In this document: positions 52,945-61,837 of the stretch, piece after piece
Numbering within the stretch: the first letter of the stretch is position 1
How the letters are laid out: each line of letters starts with the position of its first letter
From: CAIMUS01 sp046347625
GTDB lineage: Bacteria > Pseudomonadota > Gammaproteobacteria > Competibacterales > Competibacteraceae
Direction: 5' to 3'
Length of the DNA stretch: 64,000 nucleotides
Assembly: GCA_046347625.1 (NCBI GenBank)
Contig: JAXMFU010000001.1
Coordinates: forward strand, 682,001 to 746,000
Program-made: the position numbers and the translations under genes
Notes under the pieces: generated by a model
Seen by the model: only the letters and a program-made list of their open reading frames with translations
Databases searched by the model: none
What the model was told of the DNA's origin: nothing

Positions 52945-53583
52945 CTACAAGCCCTTCACACCCGTTTTAACCACACTGGCGGGAACACCGGCCACCATGA
53001 CATTCGCCGGCACGGATTTGACGACGACGGCACCGGCACCGACCACGGCTTCCGCTCCAACCGTGAGATGATCGCGGATGACGGCGCCTACGCCGATGTA
53101 GGCACCTTCGCCGATCTCCAGCGCACCGGCCAGGTTGGCACCCGGCCCCAGCGTGCAGAAGGGATGGATGTGATTATCATGCCCTATCAGGCAACCGCGA
53201 TTGACGATGACGTGCGCGTCGATGGTCGTATTGGGTGAAACGACGACACCGGCGTTTACCACGCAGCCGGGGGCGATAGTGGCACGGCGCGAAATCACTG
53301 CCGAGGGGTGAATGACCGCCGTGAACCGATAGCCCCGCGCCTGCATGATCTCGATGAAACCCCGCCGGCGGGTGCTGACGATGCCGGCCACCAGGTGGCA
53401 CTCAGTCGGCGTGAACGGCAAATCATCTGCCCTAAAGACGGGCAGACCATCAAGCGTCGTTCCCGCCGGCGGCGGATCGAGGTTAACGACAAAGCCCAGG
53501 GGTTGAAAGCCACCGGCCATTTCGGCGATTTCCAGGGTCTCGATGGCAAAAGTACCAGCTCCCATAATCAGTAGGGGCGTCAC
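52945..53583 (-). CDS. NeuD/PglD-like hexapeptide acetyltransferase
   Basis: A 212-residue two-domain protein. The N-terminal Rossmann part (TPLLIMGAGTFAIETLEIAE) and the left-handed beta-helix from about residue 90 (VISRRATIAPGCVVNAGVVV, NRGCLIGHDNHIHPFCTLGPG) are typical of sialic-acid O-acetyltransferases and UDP-sugar N-acetyltransferases. The catalytic His is likely in GHDNHIHP. It probably modifies an amino sugar for the neighbouring glycosyltransferase. Confidence 0.88.
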   Translation of the reverse strand: MTPLLIMGAGTFAIETLEIAEMAGGFQPLGFVVNLDPPPAGTTLDGLPVFRADDLPFTPTECHLVAGIVSTRRRGFIEIMQARGYRFTAVIHPSAVISRRATIAPGCVVNAGVVVSPNTTIDAHVIVNRGCLIGHDNHIHPFCTLGPGANLAGALEIGEGAYIGVGAVIRDHLTVGAEAVVGAGAVVVKSVPANVMVAGVPASVVKTGVKGL

Positions 53584-53685
53584 AGCATTTTCTCCTCATG
53601 TTGTTGAGATATTGATGCAATCCATTAAAAATTTGAATTTCCACTTTAAGGAAAATGATATTTCGGAGGTCATAACAATTTCCTA

Positions 53686-54612
53686 TTATTGACTCCATGC
53701 ACCTAGATCGCGCTCAATGAGTTGGCTCAAGCGTGCGACTTCCGGTGCGAATTCAGCGATGAGACGTCGTCGCAACTCGGACGGCATGGCTGGTCTTGGC
53801 CTTTCGGTGATATTAAGTTTAAGATACAGTTGCCAGACATCGAAGGGAATCCAGCGTCTCAACCATAGCCATGCTTTTAACTGACTTAACCTTAATACCA
53901 GGTGATGAAGCCGAAGACCGCGTACCTGCTTGTTGGGATTGACCACTGAAAGCGTAGGTTTGAATCCGGCGTCGACTCCCAGAAATCTGAGGGTGTCCGC
54001 ATATACCTGGGGCAGCCTGTTCCGCAAATCGTCATAAATGATAACCCATACCTGCGAGCGTCCGAATAGGTCGAAGTAGCGTTGGACCTGGGATACATAA
54101 CGGTAGCGGTCTCGATAAAATAGGGTCTCGATATAGCGACAGCTTTCAGGTATTTGCCGTCCTTGTTTTCGATCCTCTTCAAGCTCCAGGGCAGTCTCAA
54201 GGTCCTGAATAGCCTCGTTGCCACTAAAAAGGTTATAAGAATGGCTCGAATAGATAGCATCCACAGGATTGCGCAGTAGGATAATAATTCTGGCGAGAGG
54301 ATTGAAAGCTTCGATAGCCGAGGCGGCAATTTTTGAGTAAAGGTAACTCGATGATGCTTCGCCGCTTTGCTGATGCGCTTGCGCTTCCTTGAAAAGGGCC
54401 AGGTAGTTATCGAGACCCGTAGTTCTGTAGAGCGGATGCAGGTCCGAGCTAAAATAGTGCGGCTCCTTAAGCTCTGGCATGAAAATATCGGGATGTTGCC
54501 GTAAATATTCATAAAGAGCCGTTGTACCACATTTGGGCGCACCGACGATGAAGAAATCGGGTCTTTTTATAAAGTTCGAACTGGAAAAGGAGGATTCATG
54601 AGAGACTCGCAT
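53686..54612 (-). CDS. PAPS-dependent sulfotransferase
   Basis: A 308-residue sulfotransferase of the heparan/carbohydrate type. The 5'-phosphosulfate-binding loop is FIVGAPKCGTTALYEYL (catalytic Lys after Pro) and the 3'-phosphate-binding motif is ARIIILLRNPVDAIYSSH. It transfers sulfate from PAPS to a hydroxyl of a sugar or lipid. The ATG at 54612 gives a short leader before the core. No PAPS synthesis genes are nearby. Confidence 0.92.
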   Translation of the reverse strand: MRVSHESSFSSSNFIKRPDFFIVGAPKCGTTALYEYLRQHPDIFMPELKEPHYFSSDLHPLYRTTGLDNYLALFKEAQAHQQSGEASSSYLYSKIAASAIEAFNPLARIIILLRNPVDAIYSSHSYNLFSGNEAIQDLETALELEEDRKQGRQIPESCRYIETLFYRDRYRYVSQVQRYFDLFGRSQVWVIIYDDLRNRLPQVYADTLRFLGVDAGFKPTLSVVNPNKQVRGLRLHHLVLRLSQLKAWLWLRRWIPFDVWQLYLKLNITERPRPAMPSELRRRLIAEFAPEVARLSQLIERDLGAWSQ

Positions 54613-54977
54613 CTGCCCGAATTCCTGTTATCTACTTTATGAGGATCAGCATAATGAAATTCATAAGTTGGAGATGGGCGTCATAACCGGCCGGGCGTTC
54701 TATGGGCCATCCATCGTCCACAACCGCCCTTTCAAGGTGCCTACGCCAGAGCGGACGACTGGCTACACCCGTTGAAGATTACCCCACCGCCGTCGGAACG
54801 GTGGCGGCCAGCAAAAAATTATATACCACATCCTCAGACCGTTTCCAACAATTTTACAGCTTGCCAGGTAAAAAGGCAGCAACATTGTTAATTCTATAGA
54901 CTTGGTAAAACTTATCATGTAAATTGATGTAAGATAATAATCTGTTTGAACTCAATACCGTATTAGTTTTAATATAT

Positions 54978-55170
54978 TAGACATTATCGGAAACTAAAGC
55001 GAATTAATTGGGTCGGGGCGTAACCAGCCGAGCGCTCACCTGTAGGAGCGAGCTTGCTCGCGAACCGCGCCAGCTTGGCGGCGACCGCTCCAATTCGCGA
55101 GCAAGCTCGCTCCTACGCGAGAGCAGACAACGGGTTACAATCTATTTTTTTCTGTTTCCGATAATGTCTA
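54978..55170. repeat. Inverted-repeat-bounded unit carrying a REP-like palindrome
   Basis: A perfect 17-bp inverted repeat (TAGACATTATCGGAAAC at 54978-54994, its inverse at 55154-55170) encloses 159 bp. Inside lies a GTAGGAGCGAGCTTGCTCGCGAA-type palindrome (55042-55116). No clear target duplication is seen. It is either a MITE-like element or a very long hairpin. The rest of the 580-bp gap (54613-55192) is AT-rich and gene-free. Confidence 0.65.
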
Positions 55171-55192
55171 TTCTTCACAGCATTATAAACTC

Positions 55193-56164
55193 ATGAATAC
55201 CCCTGATTCCGCTGCATTGTCGGTCATCCTGGTCACGCCGGACCGCTACGAGAGAATTCGCAAGACGGTCGGTTATCTTCGCGCGCAAACTATCAAGGAT
55301 CGGTTGGAACTGATCATCGTCGCGCCTTCGGTCGAGGTGTTGGAGGCCGATGAATCGGAGTTGAGGGAGTTTTTCCAGTTCCGCATCGTGGCGGTCGGCG
55401 AGGTAAGGTCTCTCCCCCATGCCATGGCCGCCGGCGCCCGTGCCGCCAGTGCTCCTGTGATCGCTTTCGGTGAAGATCATGCCTTCCCGGAACCCGGCTG
55501 GGCCGAAGCGTTGTTGGAGGCCCATCAGGGTCCCTGGGCCGCGGTCGGGCCGGTAGTGCGCAATGCCAATCCGGTAAACTGGGTGAGTTGGGCCGATTTC
55601 CTGGTTTCTTATGGACGGTGGCTCGACCCTACGCCGGCAGGCACGGTCGAGTTTCTGCCCTCCCATAACTGTAGCTATAAGCGTTCGGTCCTGCTGAGCT
55701 ATGGGCCTCAACTCGAAAGAATGTTAGCTGTCGAAACCGTTCTGCATTGGGACATGAGCAACAAAGGACACCAGCTTTATGTGGAACCGAGGGCAAAGCT
55801 CTCTCATATCAACTTCGAGGGTTTCTCTACCTGGATCGCCGGCCAGTTCCTAAATGGGCGACTGCTAGCCGCGTCCCGTAGGGAGAACTGGTCACCTTTC
55901 CGGCGACTGTTGTACATTTTCGGAGCACCCCTCATTCCTGTGGTGCGGCTATGGCGGGTACTACGTGACGTGCGCCGCGCCAGCCGGCAGCATAAACTGC
56001 TGCCCGGCGTTTTGCCTACCCTGATCGCCAGCCTGGTCGTGAGCGGGACCGGCGAATTCTTGGGATACCTGCTCGGTGTTTCGGACCGTGCCGTCGGGCA
56101 GCTTTACCATCTAGATTTCAACCGCCGCCTGGACGAACCGGCGCCGTCGGCTACCGACCTGTAA
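55193..56164 (+). CDS. Family-2 glycosyltransferase
   Basis: A 323-residue GT-A protein. The N-terminus SVILVTPDRYERIRKTVGYLR and the AFGEDHAFPEPGW acidic motif mark the donor site; a second acidic-site equivalent lies near HWDMSNKGHQLY. Two hydrophobic C-terminal helices suggest membrane association. It is the first gene of a plus-strand set of three (glycosyltransferase, radical SAM, glycosyltransferase). Confidence 0.85.
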   Translation: MNTPDSAALSVILVTPDRYERIRKTVGYLRAQTIKDRLELIIVAPSVEVLEADESELREFFQFRIVAVGEVRSLPHAMAAGARAASAPVIAFGEDHAFPEPGWAEALLEAHQGPWAAVGPVVRNANPVNWVSWADFLVSYGRWLDPTPAGTVEFLPSHNCSYKRSVLLSYGPQLERMLAVETVLHWDMSNKGHQLYVEPRAKLSHINFEGFSTWIAGQFLNGRLLAASRRENWSPFRRLLYIFGAPLIPVVRLWRVLRDVRRASRQHKLLPGVLPTLIASLVVSGTGEFLGYLLGVSDRAVGQLYHLDFNRRLDEPAPSATDL

Positions 56165-56172
56165 GGGGAGGC

Positions 56173-57309
56173 ATGCCGATGAAACAGTGGGAACGTTTCC
56201 AGGGACTTATCCAGGCGCCCAAACGGGCTTGGGATGTGCTCGTGCGCGGGCGTTACGATTTCATTTACGATCAAATTCCGATGAGCGTGCAGGGCATGTC
56301 CCTGGCGAAACGGCTTAATCTGTTCCGGGCGGGTGCCAATCTGGTCCATAGGCGCTTGCAGCCATGGAGTTGGCCGCTGCATATGCAGGCCGAACTGACT
56401 AACTTCTGCAACTTAAAATGCCCCGTCTGCCCTACGGGGGCCAGCACGCTGTCGCGGCCGGCGCAGTCGCTGGATGTGGCTCTGTTCGCGCGACTGATGG
56501 AGGACGTCGGCCCCTACCTGTTGACTCTGTCCCTATGGGGCTGGGGCGAACCCCTGCTCCATCCCCGTCTGGCCGAGATCCTGCGGATCGCCGGCCGCTA
56601 CCCGGTAGTCACCCTGCTATCCACCAATGGGCAGAATCTGATGAATCGGAAGGTCATCGACGCTCTTGTCCAACATCCGCCCACTCAACTTATCGTCGCG
56701 ATCGACGGGCTGACGGATGAAACCAATTCCCAGTACCGGGTTGGCGCCAAGCTCTCCCGGGCACTGACTGGCGTACGGCGTCTGGCTCAGATCAAGCAGG
56801 AACAACACCTGGACTTGCCGGTGCTGCATATGCGTTACATCGTCATGAAGCACAACCAGCATGAACTGCCGCACCTGCAGGACTTCGCGCGAGAAAACGG
56901 CTTCGAGCTGCTCACCATTCGCACGCTGGTGCTTGTCGGTTCGACCGAACAGAAACATCAAGAACTGATACCGGACCGCGAAGAATTCAAAGCCTATGAC
57001 TACGCCGGTGGCCAGCGTGTACGACGCAACGACTTCATCTGTCAGCAACCGTTCTGGTTTCCTGGAATCTATGCAGATGGCACGGTAGTCGCGTGCGATC
57101 AGGACTCCAATGCCCAATTGCCATTCGGCGTGCTCTCGGAAAAGATATCTTTCGCCGACCTCTGGCGCAGCGAACGAGCGACCATCGTACGAAGGATGAT
57201 AAGGGATACACCTGCCAGCTTCGATTTTTGCCGTAACTGTCCGTTTGCCTATCGTACGGGCGAGGCATGCAGTATCCAGCGTTTCGACCTGAAGCAAAGT
57301 GAAGCTTAG
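56173..57309 (+). CDS. Radical SAM enzyme with SPASM-like C-terminus
   Basis: A 378-residue enzyme. The cluster motif is LTNFCNLKCPVCPTG (CxxxCxxC, about residues 79-86). The C-terminal part (ICQQPFWFPGIYADGTVVACDQD ... FCRNCPF) carries four to five further Cys residues for an auxiliary cluster. Located between two glycosyltransferases, it probably modifies a sugar, lipid or peptide headgroup. Start at 56173 follows GGGGAGG; 56179 is also possible. The stop overlaps the next start by one base. Confidence 0.9.
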   Translation: MPMKQWERFQGLIQAPKRAWDVLVRGRYDFIYDQIPMSVQGMSLAKRLNLFRAGANLVHRRLQPWSWPLHMQAELTNFCNLKCPVCPTGASTLSRPAQSLDVALFARLMEDVGPYLLTLSLWGWGEPLLHPRLAEILRIAGRYPVVTLLSTNGQNLMNRKVIDALVQHPPTQLIVAIDGLTDETNSQYRVGAKLSRALTGVRRLAQIKQEQHLDLPVLHMRYIVMKHNQHELPHLQDFARENGFELLTIRTLVLVGSTEQKHQELIPDREEFKAYDYAGGQRVRRNDFICQQPFWFPGIYADGTVVACDQDSNAQLPFGVLSEKISFADLWRSERATIVRRMIRDTPASFDFCRNCPFAYRTGEACSIQRFDLKQSEA

Positions 57310-58202
57310 TGGTTCAGGAACTCCCCTGTTTTTCGATCGTCATTCCCACCTATAGACGTCCTCAGCGGTTGGGAGCCTGTTTGCAGGCGCTTGCCCGTTT
57401 GAACTATCCGCGCGACCGCTTTGAAGCGATCGTGGTAGACGATGGCAGCGAATCGCCGCCCGAACCAGTGGTTGGCTCTTACCAGGGTCAGATCGACGTA
57501 AAATTGCTCTCGCAGCACCATGCGGGCCCGGCCGCGGCACGCAACACCGGCGCCGCTCGGGCCAAGGGGGATTTTCTAGCCTTTACCGACGATGATTGCG
57601 CGCCTGACCCTGGTTGGTTGCAAGCCCTGGCGGCGCACTTCGCCGCGGTCCCGGATCATCTCATCGGCGGGCGAACCCTCAATGCCCTTCCCGATAATCC
57701 CTACTCTACCGCCAGCCAGTCGCTCATCAGCTATCTGTATAGTTATTACGATAGCAATCCGAATGATGCCCGCTTTTTCGCTTCTAATAACCTGGCGGTG
57801 GCGACCGCCTCCTTTCATGCTATCGGCGGCTTCGATACTACATATACGCTCGCCGCTTCGGAAGATCGTGAATTTTGCGATCGCTGGCGATACTACGGCT
57901 ATCACATGAGTTATGCGCCGGCGGCCATGGTTTACCATGCGCATGCGCTTACGTTGCGCAGCTACTGGCGACAACATTTCAACTATGGTTGTGGCGCCGC
58001 GCAGTTCCATGCCGCCCGCGCCCTGCGCGATCGGCAGGGTATCAAGTTGGAACCGCCTTCGTTCTATATCAATCTGTTGTATTATCCCTTTACCCAAGGA
58101 ATCGGCTGGCGAGCGCCGTTGCAATCGCTTTTATTGCTGATTTCACAGATCGCCCACACACTGGGATATTTTAGAGAACGCGCGCGCAGGCAACGATCCT
58201 GA
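57309..58202 (+). CDS. Family-2 glycosyltransferase
   Basis: A 297-residue GT-A protein: FSIVIPTYRRPQRLGACLQA, VDDGSESPPEPV and the DxD-type FTDDDCAPDPGW, with the later acidic motif in AASEDREFCDRW. The GTG start at 57309 overlaps the preceding stop by one base. A hydrophobic helix near the C-terminus. Immediately downstream lies a remnant of a flavoprotein gene. Confidence 0.92.
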   Translation: MVQELPCFSIVIPTYRRPQRLGACLQALARLNYPRDRFEAIVVDDGSESPPEPVVGSYQGQIDVKLLSQHHAGPAAARNTGAARAKGDFLAFTDDDCAPDPGWLQALAAHFAAVPDHLIGGRTLNALPDNPYSTASQSLISYLYSYYDSNPNDARFFASNNLAVATASFHAIGGFDTTYTLAASEDREFCDRWRYYGYHMSYAPAAMVYHAHALTLRSYWRQHFNYGCGAAQFHAARALRDRQGIKLEPPSFYINLLYYPFTQGIGWRAPLQSLLLLISQIAHTLGYFRERARRQRS

Positions 58203-58206
58203 AAAG

Positions 58207-58311
58207 TGCATATCCAGAAAGCGATCATTATCGGTGGCGGACCGGCCGGCTTGGCGGCGGCTTAGGAGTTGCCGAAGCGCACCCGGATCAAGCCGGTTGT
58301 AATACCATGGC
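58207..58311 (+). pseudogene. Remnant of an FAD-dependent oxidoreductase
   Basis: Starting at GTG 58207 the frame reads HIQKAIIIGGGPAGLAAA, a perfect dinucleotide-binding motif, then hits TAG at 58264. The same frame continues past the stop as ELPKRTRIKPVVI, which is what a flavin amine-oxidase-like protein would show. The TAG therefore looks like a mutated Tyr codon, and the rest of the gene is deleted. It lies 4 bp after the glycosyltransferase, so it once belonged to that operon. Confidence 0.6.
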
Positions 58312-58390
58312 ATGGAAAACATCTTTCCATGGACTGCGGTACTGAAAAGAATATAATTTTTTGCACCCGATAAACTTTTGGAGGATTGCT

Positions 58391-58873
58391 GTGGACTACC
58401 CGATCCGAACCATTCTGTTTGCTACCGACTTAAGCGGACACGCGCCGGAGGTTGCCAGACACGCGCTCGGTCTCGCGCAACAGTTCGGCGCCAAGCTCCA
58501 TGTGCTGCACGCCCTGGAACCGTTGAGCGATTATAACTATTGGCTGCTGGATAATTATTTACCGTATGAGACCCAGGAGTTACTGCGGCAGCCGGGTGGA
58601 TTCGATAGCGCCCGCCAGTCGATGCAACAGCGTCTGGAGGAATTCTGCCGGAAGCTGGCTGCGCCCGAGGGTATGGTCGCCAGCATTAAAGTCGTCGAAG
58701 CGTTGCCCGCCGTGGCTATCCTGGACGAGGCCGAAACGATCGGCGCAGATCTCATCGTGATGGGTTCGCATGGTCAAAGCGCCCTCAGCGAGATATTTAT
58801 GGGTTCGGTGGCCCATAAAGTCATCATGAGGTCCAACCTGCCCGTGCTGTTGGTACCGATCAAGGGAGAGTAA
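58391..58873 (+). CDS. Universal stress protein UspA family
   Basis: A 160-residue USP domain. It begins YPIRTILFATDLSGHAPEV, keeps the VVEALPAVAILDEAETIGADLIVMGSHG strand-loop and ends with the ATP-binding G-2x-G-9x-G-(S/T) motif (GSHGQSALSEIFMGSVAHKV). The GTG start at 58391 is chosen because GGAGG lies 6 bp upstream; the longer frame from 58361 starts before that site. Single gene. Confidence 0.92.
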   Translation: MDYPIRTILFATDLSGHAPEVARHALGLAQQFGAKLHVLHALEPLSDYNYWLLDNYLPYETQELLRQPGGFDSARQSMQQRLEEFCRKLAAPEGMVASIKVVEALPAVAILDEAETIGADLIVMGSHGQSALSEIFMGSVAHKVIMRSNLPVLLVPIKGE

Positions 58874-58929
58874 GCGGACTGTGAACGCGCCGGTCGGAAA
58901 AAAGCGGTGTGTGGCTCAGGCGGAGGAGA

Positions 58930-59277
58930 TCAATGCGTTGCCAGCCATTGTGCGGCTTGTTCGCGGGTATAGAAAATGCCCGCGCGCAGAAAACCGGCGA
59001 TCACGGTTTCCTTGATCGTGACGATGCGGCCATCGCTGCTGCGCTCCAGCACCAGTTCGTCCGGCAAGCCGTCCAATAGGTGAACAGGGGCGGGAGCGCC
59101 GTTGGCAAAGCAGGAAAGATACACGTGCCCGGTGGCGCGATCGAGAAACGCCGACCGAAAACCGGCATGACCATTGTTCTGGCTGATGCCACCGGTATGG
59201 CAATAGCAACTGTTTTCCTCGCGGAGCGTTTCCAGCGTCAGCGCGGAAATGCTCTGCTGTTGTTGCGAATACATCAT
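58930..59277 (-). CDS. Small hypothetical protein
   Basis: A 115-residue soluble protein without recognised family. It starts MMYSQQQQSISALTLETLRE and contains CYCHTGGISQNNGHAGF and GRIVTIKETVIAGFLRAGIFYT. It has a Cys-His-rich patch (CYCH) that might bind metal. A longer in-frame start at 59400 is possible but lacks a ribosome-binding site. Coding is likely but unproven. Confidence 0.5.
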   Translation of the reverse strand: MMYSQQQQSISALTLETLREENSCYCHTGGISQNNGHAGFRSAFLDRATGHVYLSCFANGAPAPVHLLDGLPDELVLERSSDGRIVTIKETVIAGFLRAGIFYTREQAAQWLATH

Positions 59278-59538
59278 AGCCTTATCCCTCAAGGGATCGA
59301 AGTCTACCTGTCGCTCCGTCGGAACACGTGCCGAAATATAAACCAATCGGAGCGGATCATCCTGGCGATTCGCCTGGATTCCTGGGAGAGGTGCACACAT
59401 TTTTCTTAAGAGGATTGATGGCAGGGGGTCGGAGAGCGACTGATTGAAGGCGGTGGAATAAAGCGCTGCTTAAACAGCGTGGAGTGGGCGCACTTTATAC
59501 GGGATCGGGAACCTGTTGTCAAGAGAGCGGCGATCGGG

Positions 59539-59699
59539 AGGTGTGATTCAAAGTGATGCCGATCGTAGGGCGGATACTGGAGGCGGTCCACCGAAAGGGA
59601 GTCTTGTAGGGTGGGCACGGCCCACCATGCGACCCGGGGTTCGAAGGAAAACGTGGGCCATGCCCACCCTACCCTGATGCATCACTTTGAATCACACCC
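59539..59699. mobile_element. MITE-like element with 9-bp target duplication
   Basis: Terminal inverted repeats of 20 bp (GGTGTGATTCAAAGTGATGC at 59540-59559, its exact inverse at 59679-59698) bound a 161-bp unit. GCGATCGGG is repeated directly on both sides (59530-59538 and 59700-59708), a convincing target-site duplication. The inside holds the third GTAGGGTGGGCA palindrome (59606-59673). No coding capacity, so it must move in trans. Confidence 0.8.
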
Positions 59700-59780
59700 G
59701 CGATCGGGTGCAATTAAAAAGCATAGAAATTCATAAATTCGAGTCCGACCCCTTTTTCTGACTTTTTCTGAGGATTCACT

Positions 59781-60035
59781 ATGAGAAGCTTACAGCTACG
59801 GGCGCATGTCGATGCACAGGGCGCCGTGATATTAACTCTGCCGCCGGATGTGGCGGATCGGGAAGTCGATCTGGTGGTGGTGTTCGAGCCGGTTGTCGTC
59901 ACGTCGCCTACGGGCGAAAAGAAACCGGCCCAGGGCTGGCCGCCGGGATTTTTCGAGAACATCGCCGGTAGTCTGCCGGATTTCCCGGAAATTGATTTTG
60001 AAGGCGATTACGAAGAGCGAGTGCCACTGGAATGA
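59781..60035 (+). CDS. VapB-like antitoxin
   Basis: An 84-residue protein with an AbrB-like N-terminal strand region (RSLQLRAHVDAQGAVILTLP) and an acidic, Phe/Pro-rich C-terminal toxin-binding tail (PGFFENIAGSLPDFPEIDFE). Its stop overlaps the start of the PIN gene by 4 bp. The partner toxin is truncated, so this antitoxin is probably an orphan. Confidence 0.75.
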   Translation: MRSLQLRAHVDAQGAVILTLPPDVADREVDLVVVFEPVVVTSPTGEKKPAQGWPPGFFENIAGSLPDFPEIDFEGDYEERVPLE

Positions 60036-60268
60036 TTTATCTGCTCGATACCAACGTCTGCGTCGCTGCTTTGCGCGATAACCAGTCAGGAACGGCGCTT
60101 CGTCTGGCCAAGGAAACACCAGGCAGTGTGGCGCTTTGCTCGGTGGTGCGGGCCGAATTGTTCTACGGAGCGTGCAAAAGTCAGCAACGCGCACAAACAC
60201 TCGAGAAACTCCAACGTTTCATCGATACGTTCCACGAATCAGGTTCCAGATATCGAGCCAGGGGTTGA
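60032..60268 (+). pseudogene. Truncated VapC PIN toxin
   Basis: The frame keeps the N-terminal half of a VapC: IYLLDTNVCVAALRD with the first catalytic Asp, then VVRAELFYGA with the conserved Glu. After FIDTFHE (about 60240) the sequence is unrelated and a stop follows. The C-terminal acidic residues needed for activity are missing; normal length is about 130 residues against 78 here. The break coincides with the end of a TIR gene fragment on the other strand. Confidence 0.8.
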
Positions 60269-60356
60269 GTCCTTCCTGACGCAACCGCTCGGCGATGACC
60301 TCGACCGCAGGCTGGTCCACTCTGCTATAGCTGAGAAAAATGAATTCCTTGGACAT
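60219..60356 (-). pseudogene. N-terminal fragment of a TIR-domain protein
   Basis: On the minus strand ATG 60356 reads SKEFIFLSYSRVDQPAVEVI and then AERLRQEGLNPWLDIWNLI, a textbook TIR-domain opening: the FxSYSxxD box and the WLDxxxLxxG box with the conserved Trp. The frame then runs into vapC DNA and stops at 60219. Only about 41 codons of the TIR gene survive. TIR proteins often act in NAD-depleting anti-phage defence; the rest of the gene is gone. Confidence 0.7.
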
Positions 60357-60511
60357 GGTTTGACTTCCCCACGGTGGTGAAAGTGATCGTGGTGACATTT
60401 TTCATTATAAAGTCTATTACCCATTCAGGGATTGGGGAACGCTTGCCGGTGTCTGAAAATAGCTTATCATTGCAACACCACCAAAAATCTGAGCTATGCT
60501 GGTAAACAACA

Positions 60512-61252
60512 ATGCCCAATCGTCCTGACAAAGTCTATTTCTTCGGCACCTGTCTTATCGATCTTTGCTACCCCCAGGCGGGGATGGCGGGAATCGAGCT
60601 GTTACAGCGGCAGGGAATCAAAGTCATCTTTCCGCAAGGGCAATCCTGTTGTGGTCAGCCGGCTTTCAACTCCGGCTTTCCGGCGGAAGCTCGAGCGGTC
60701 GCCCGTCAGCAACTGAAAAGCTTTCCCAAGGATTATCCGATTGTCGTCCCTTCCGGCTCCTGCGCCGGCATGTTGAAGCACCATTATCCCGAACTGTTCG
60801 CCGGTGAACCCGATGTGGAAGAAGCCAGGCGCTTCGCCGCTCGGGTCTATGAACTGACCGAGTTTCTGGTGCGTGTGCTGGATGTCCACCTGGAAGATCG
60901 CGGGAAACCCATCAAGGTGACCTGGCATTCTTCCTGCCATGCCCTGCGTGAAATGGGAGTGACCGAGTATTCCAAGGCGCTGGTGCGACAGTTGCAGAAT
61001 GTGGAACTGGTGGAACTACAAAAGGAACGCGAATGCTGCGGTTTCGGTGGTACCTTCTCGGTCAAGAAACCACTGATTTCCGCCGCCATGGTCAGGGATA
61101 AAATCGCGGATATCCAACAGACCGGTGCCGACCTGCTGCTATCGGGTGACTGCGGTTGTCTGTTGAACATTTCCGGCGCCATGGAATACCGGAACATTTC
61201 CATTCCCGCCCGGCATGTTGCCGAATTTATACTGGAGCGTACCCATGGGTGA
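60512..61252 (+). CDS. lutA: Lactate utilisation protein A (CCG-domain Fe-S protein)
   Basis: A 246-residue protein of the LutA/YkgE family, subunit of the LutABC L-lactate-oxidising complex. It has two CCG domains: SCCGQPAFNSGF (about residue 45) and ECCGFGGTFSVK (about 175), the cysteine clusters that bind Fe-S or pass electrons. A start at 60512 gives NRPDKVYFFGTCL. Its last codons overlap the lutB start (61245-61252). Intact, but downstream lutB is split by an insertion sequence. Confidence 0.93.
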   Translation: MPNRPDKVYFFGTCLIDLCYPQAGMAGIELLQRQGIKVIFPQGQSCCGQPAFNSGFPAEARAVARQQLKSFPKDYPIVVPSGSCAGMLKHHYPELFAGEPDVEEARRFAARVYELTEFLVRVLDVHLEDRGKPIKVTWHSSCHALREMGVTEYSKALVRQLQNVELVELQKERECCGFGGTFSVKKPLISAAMVRDKIADIQQTGADLLLSGDCGCLLNISGAMEYRNISIPARHVAEFILERTHG

Positions 61253-61837
61253 GCATTCGGATATCGTCGATTTCGAGGCCAATATTCGCGAGGCCCTGAA
61301 CAATAAGCAGTTACGGCACAATCTACGCGCGGCCATGGATGCCTTGAGCCAACGGCGCGGCGCGATATTCGCCGACAAAAAGGAATTCGAGAAGCTGCGC
61401 GATATTGGCAGCTCGATTCGGCAGCGCTCGCTGAGCAAATTGCCGGAATTGCTGGAAAAGCTGGAGCAGAAATGCACTGAAAACGGGATTCGAGTGCATT
61501 GGGCGGAAACTCCGGTACAGGCCAATCAGATATTTCTGGACATTATCCGTAGCCATGGTGCCAGCCGGGTGATCAAGGGTAAATCGATGGTCTCGGAAGA
61601 GACCCATCTGAATCTGTTTCTGGAGGAAAACGGCATCGAGATTCTGGAGACCGATCTGGGCGAATATATTATTCAACTCGATCATCAAACGCCTTCGCAT
61701 ATCATCGTGCCGGCCATTCATAAGAACAAGGATCAGATTGCCCATTTGTTCCATGACAAGATTCCCGATACGCCCTATACCGAAGTGGTCGAGGAATTGA
61801 ATGCGATTGCCCGCAAGACCTTACGGCAGAAGTTTTT

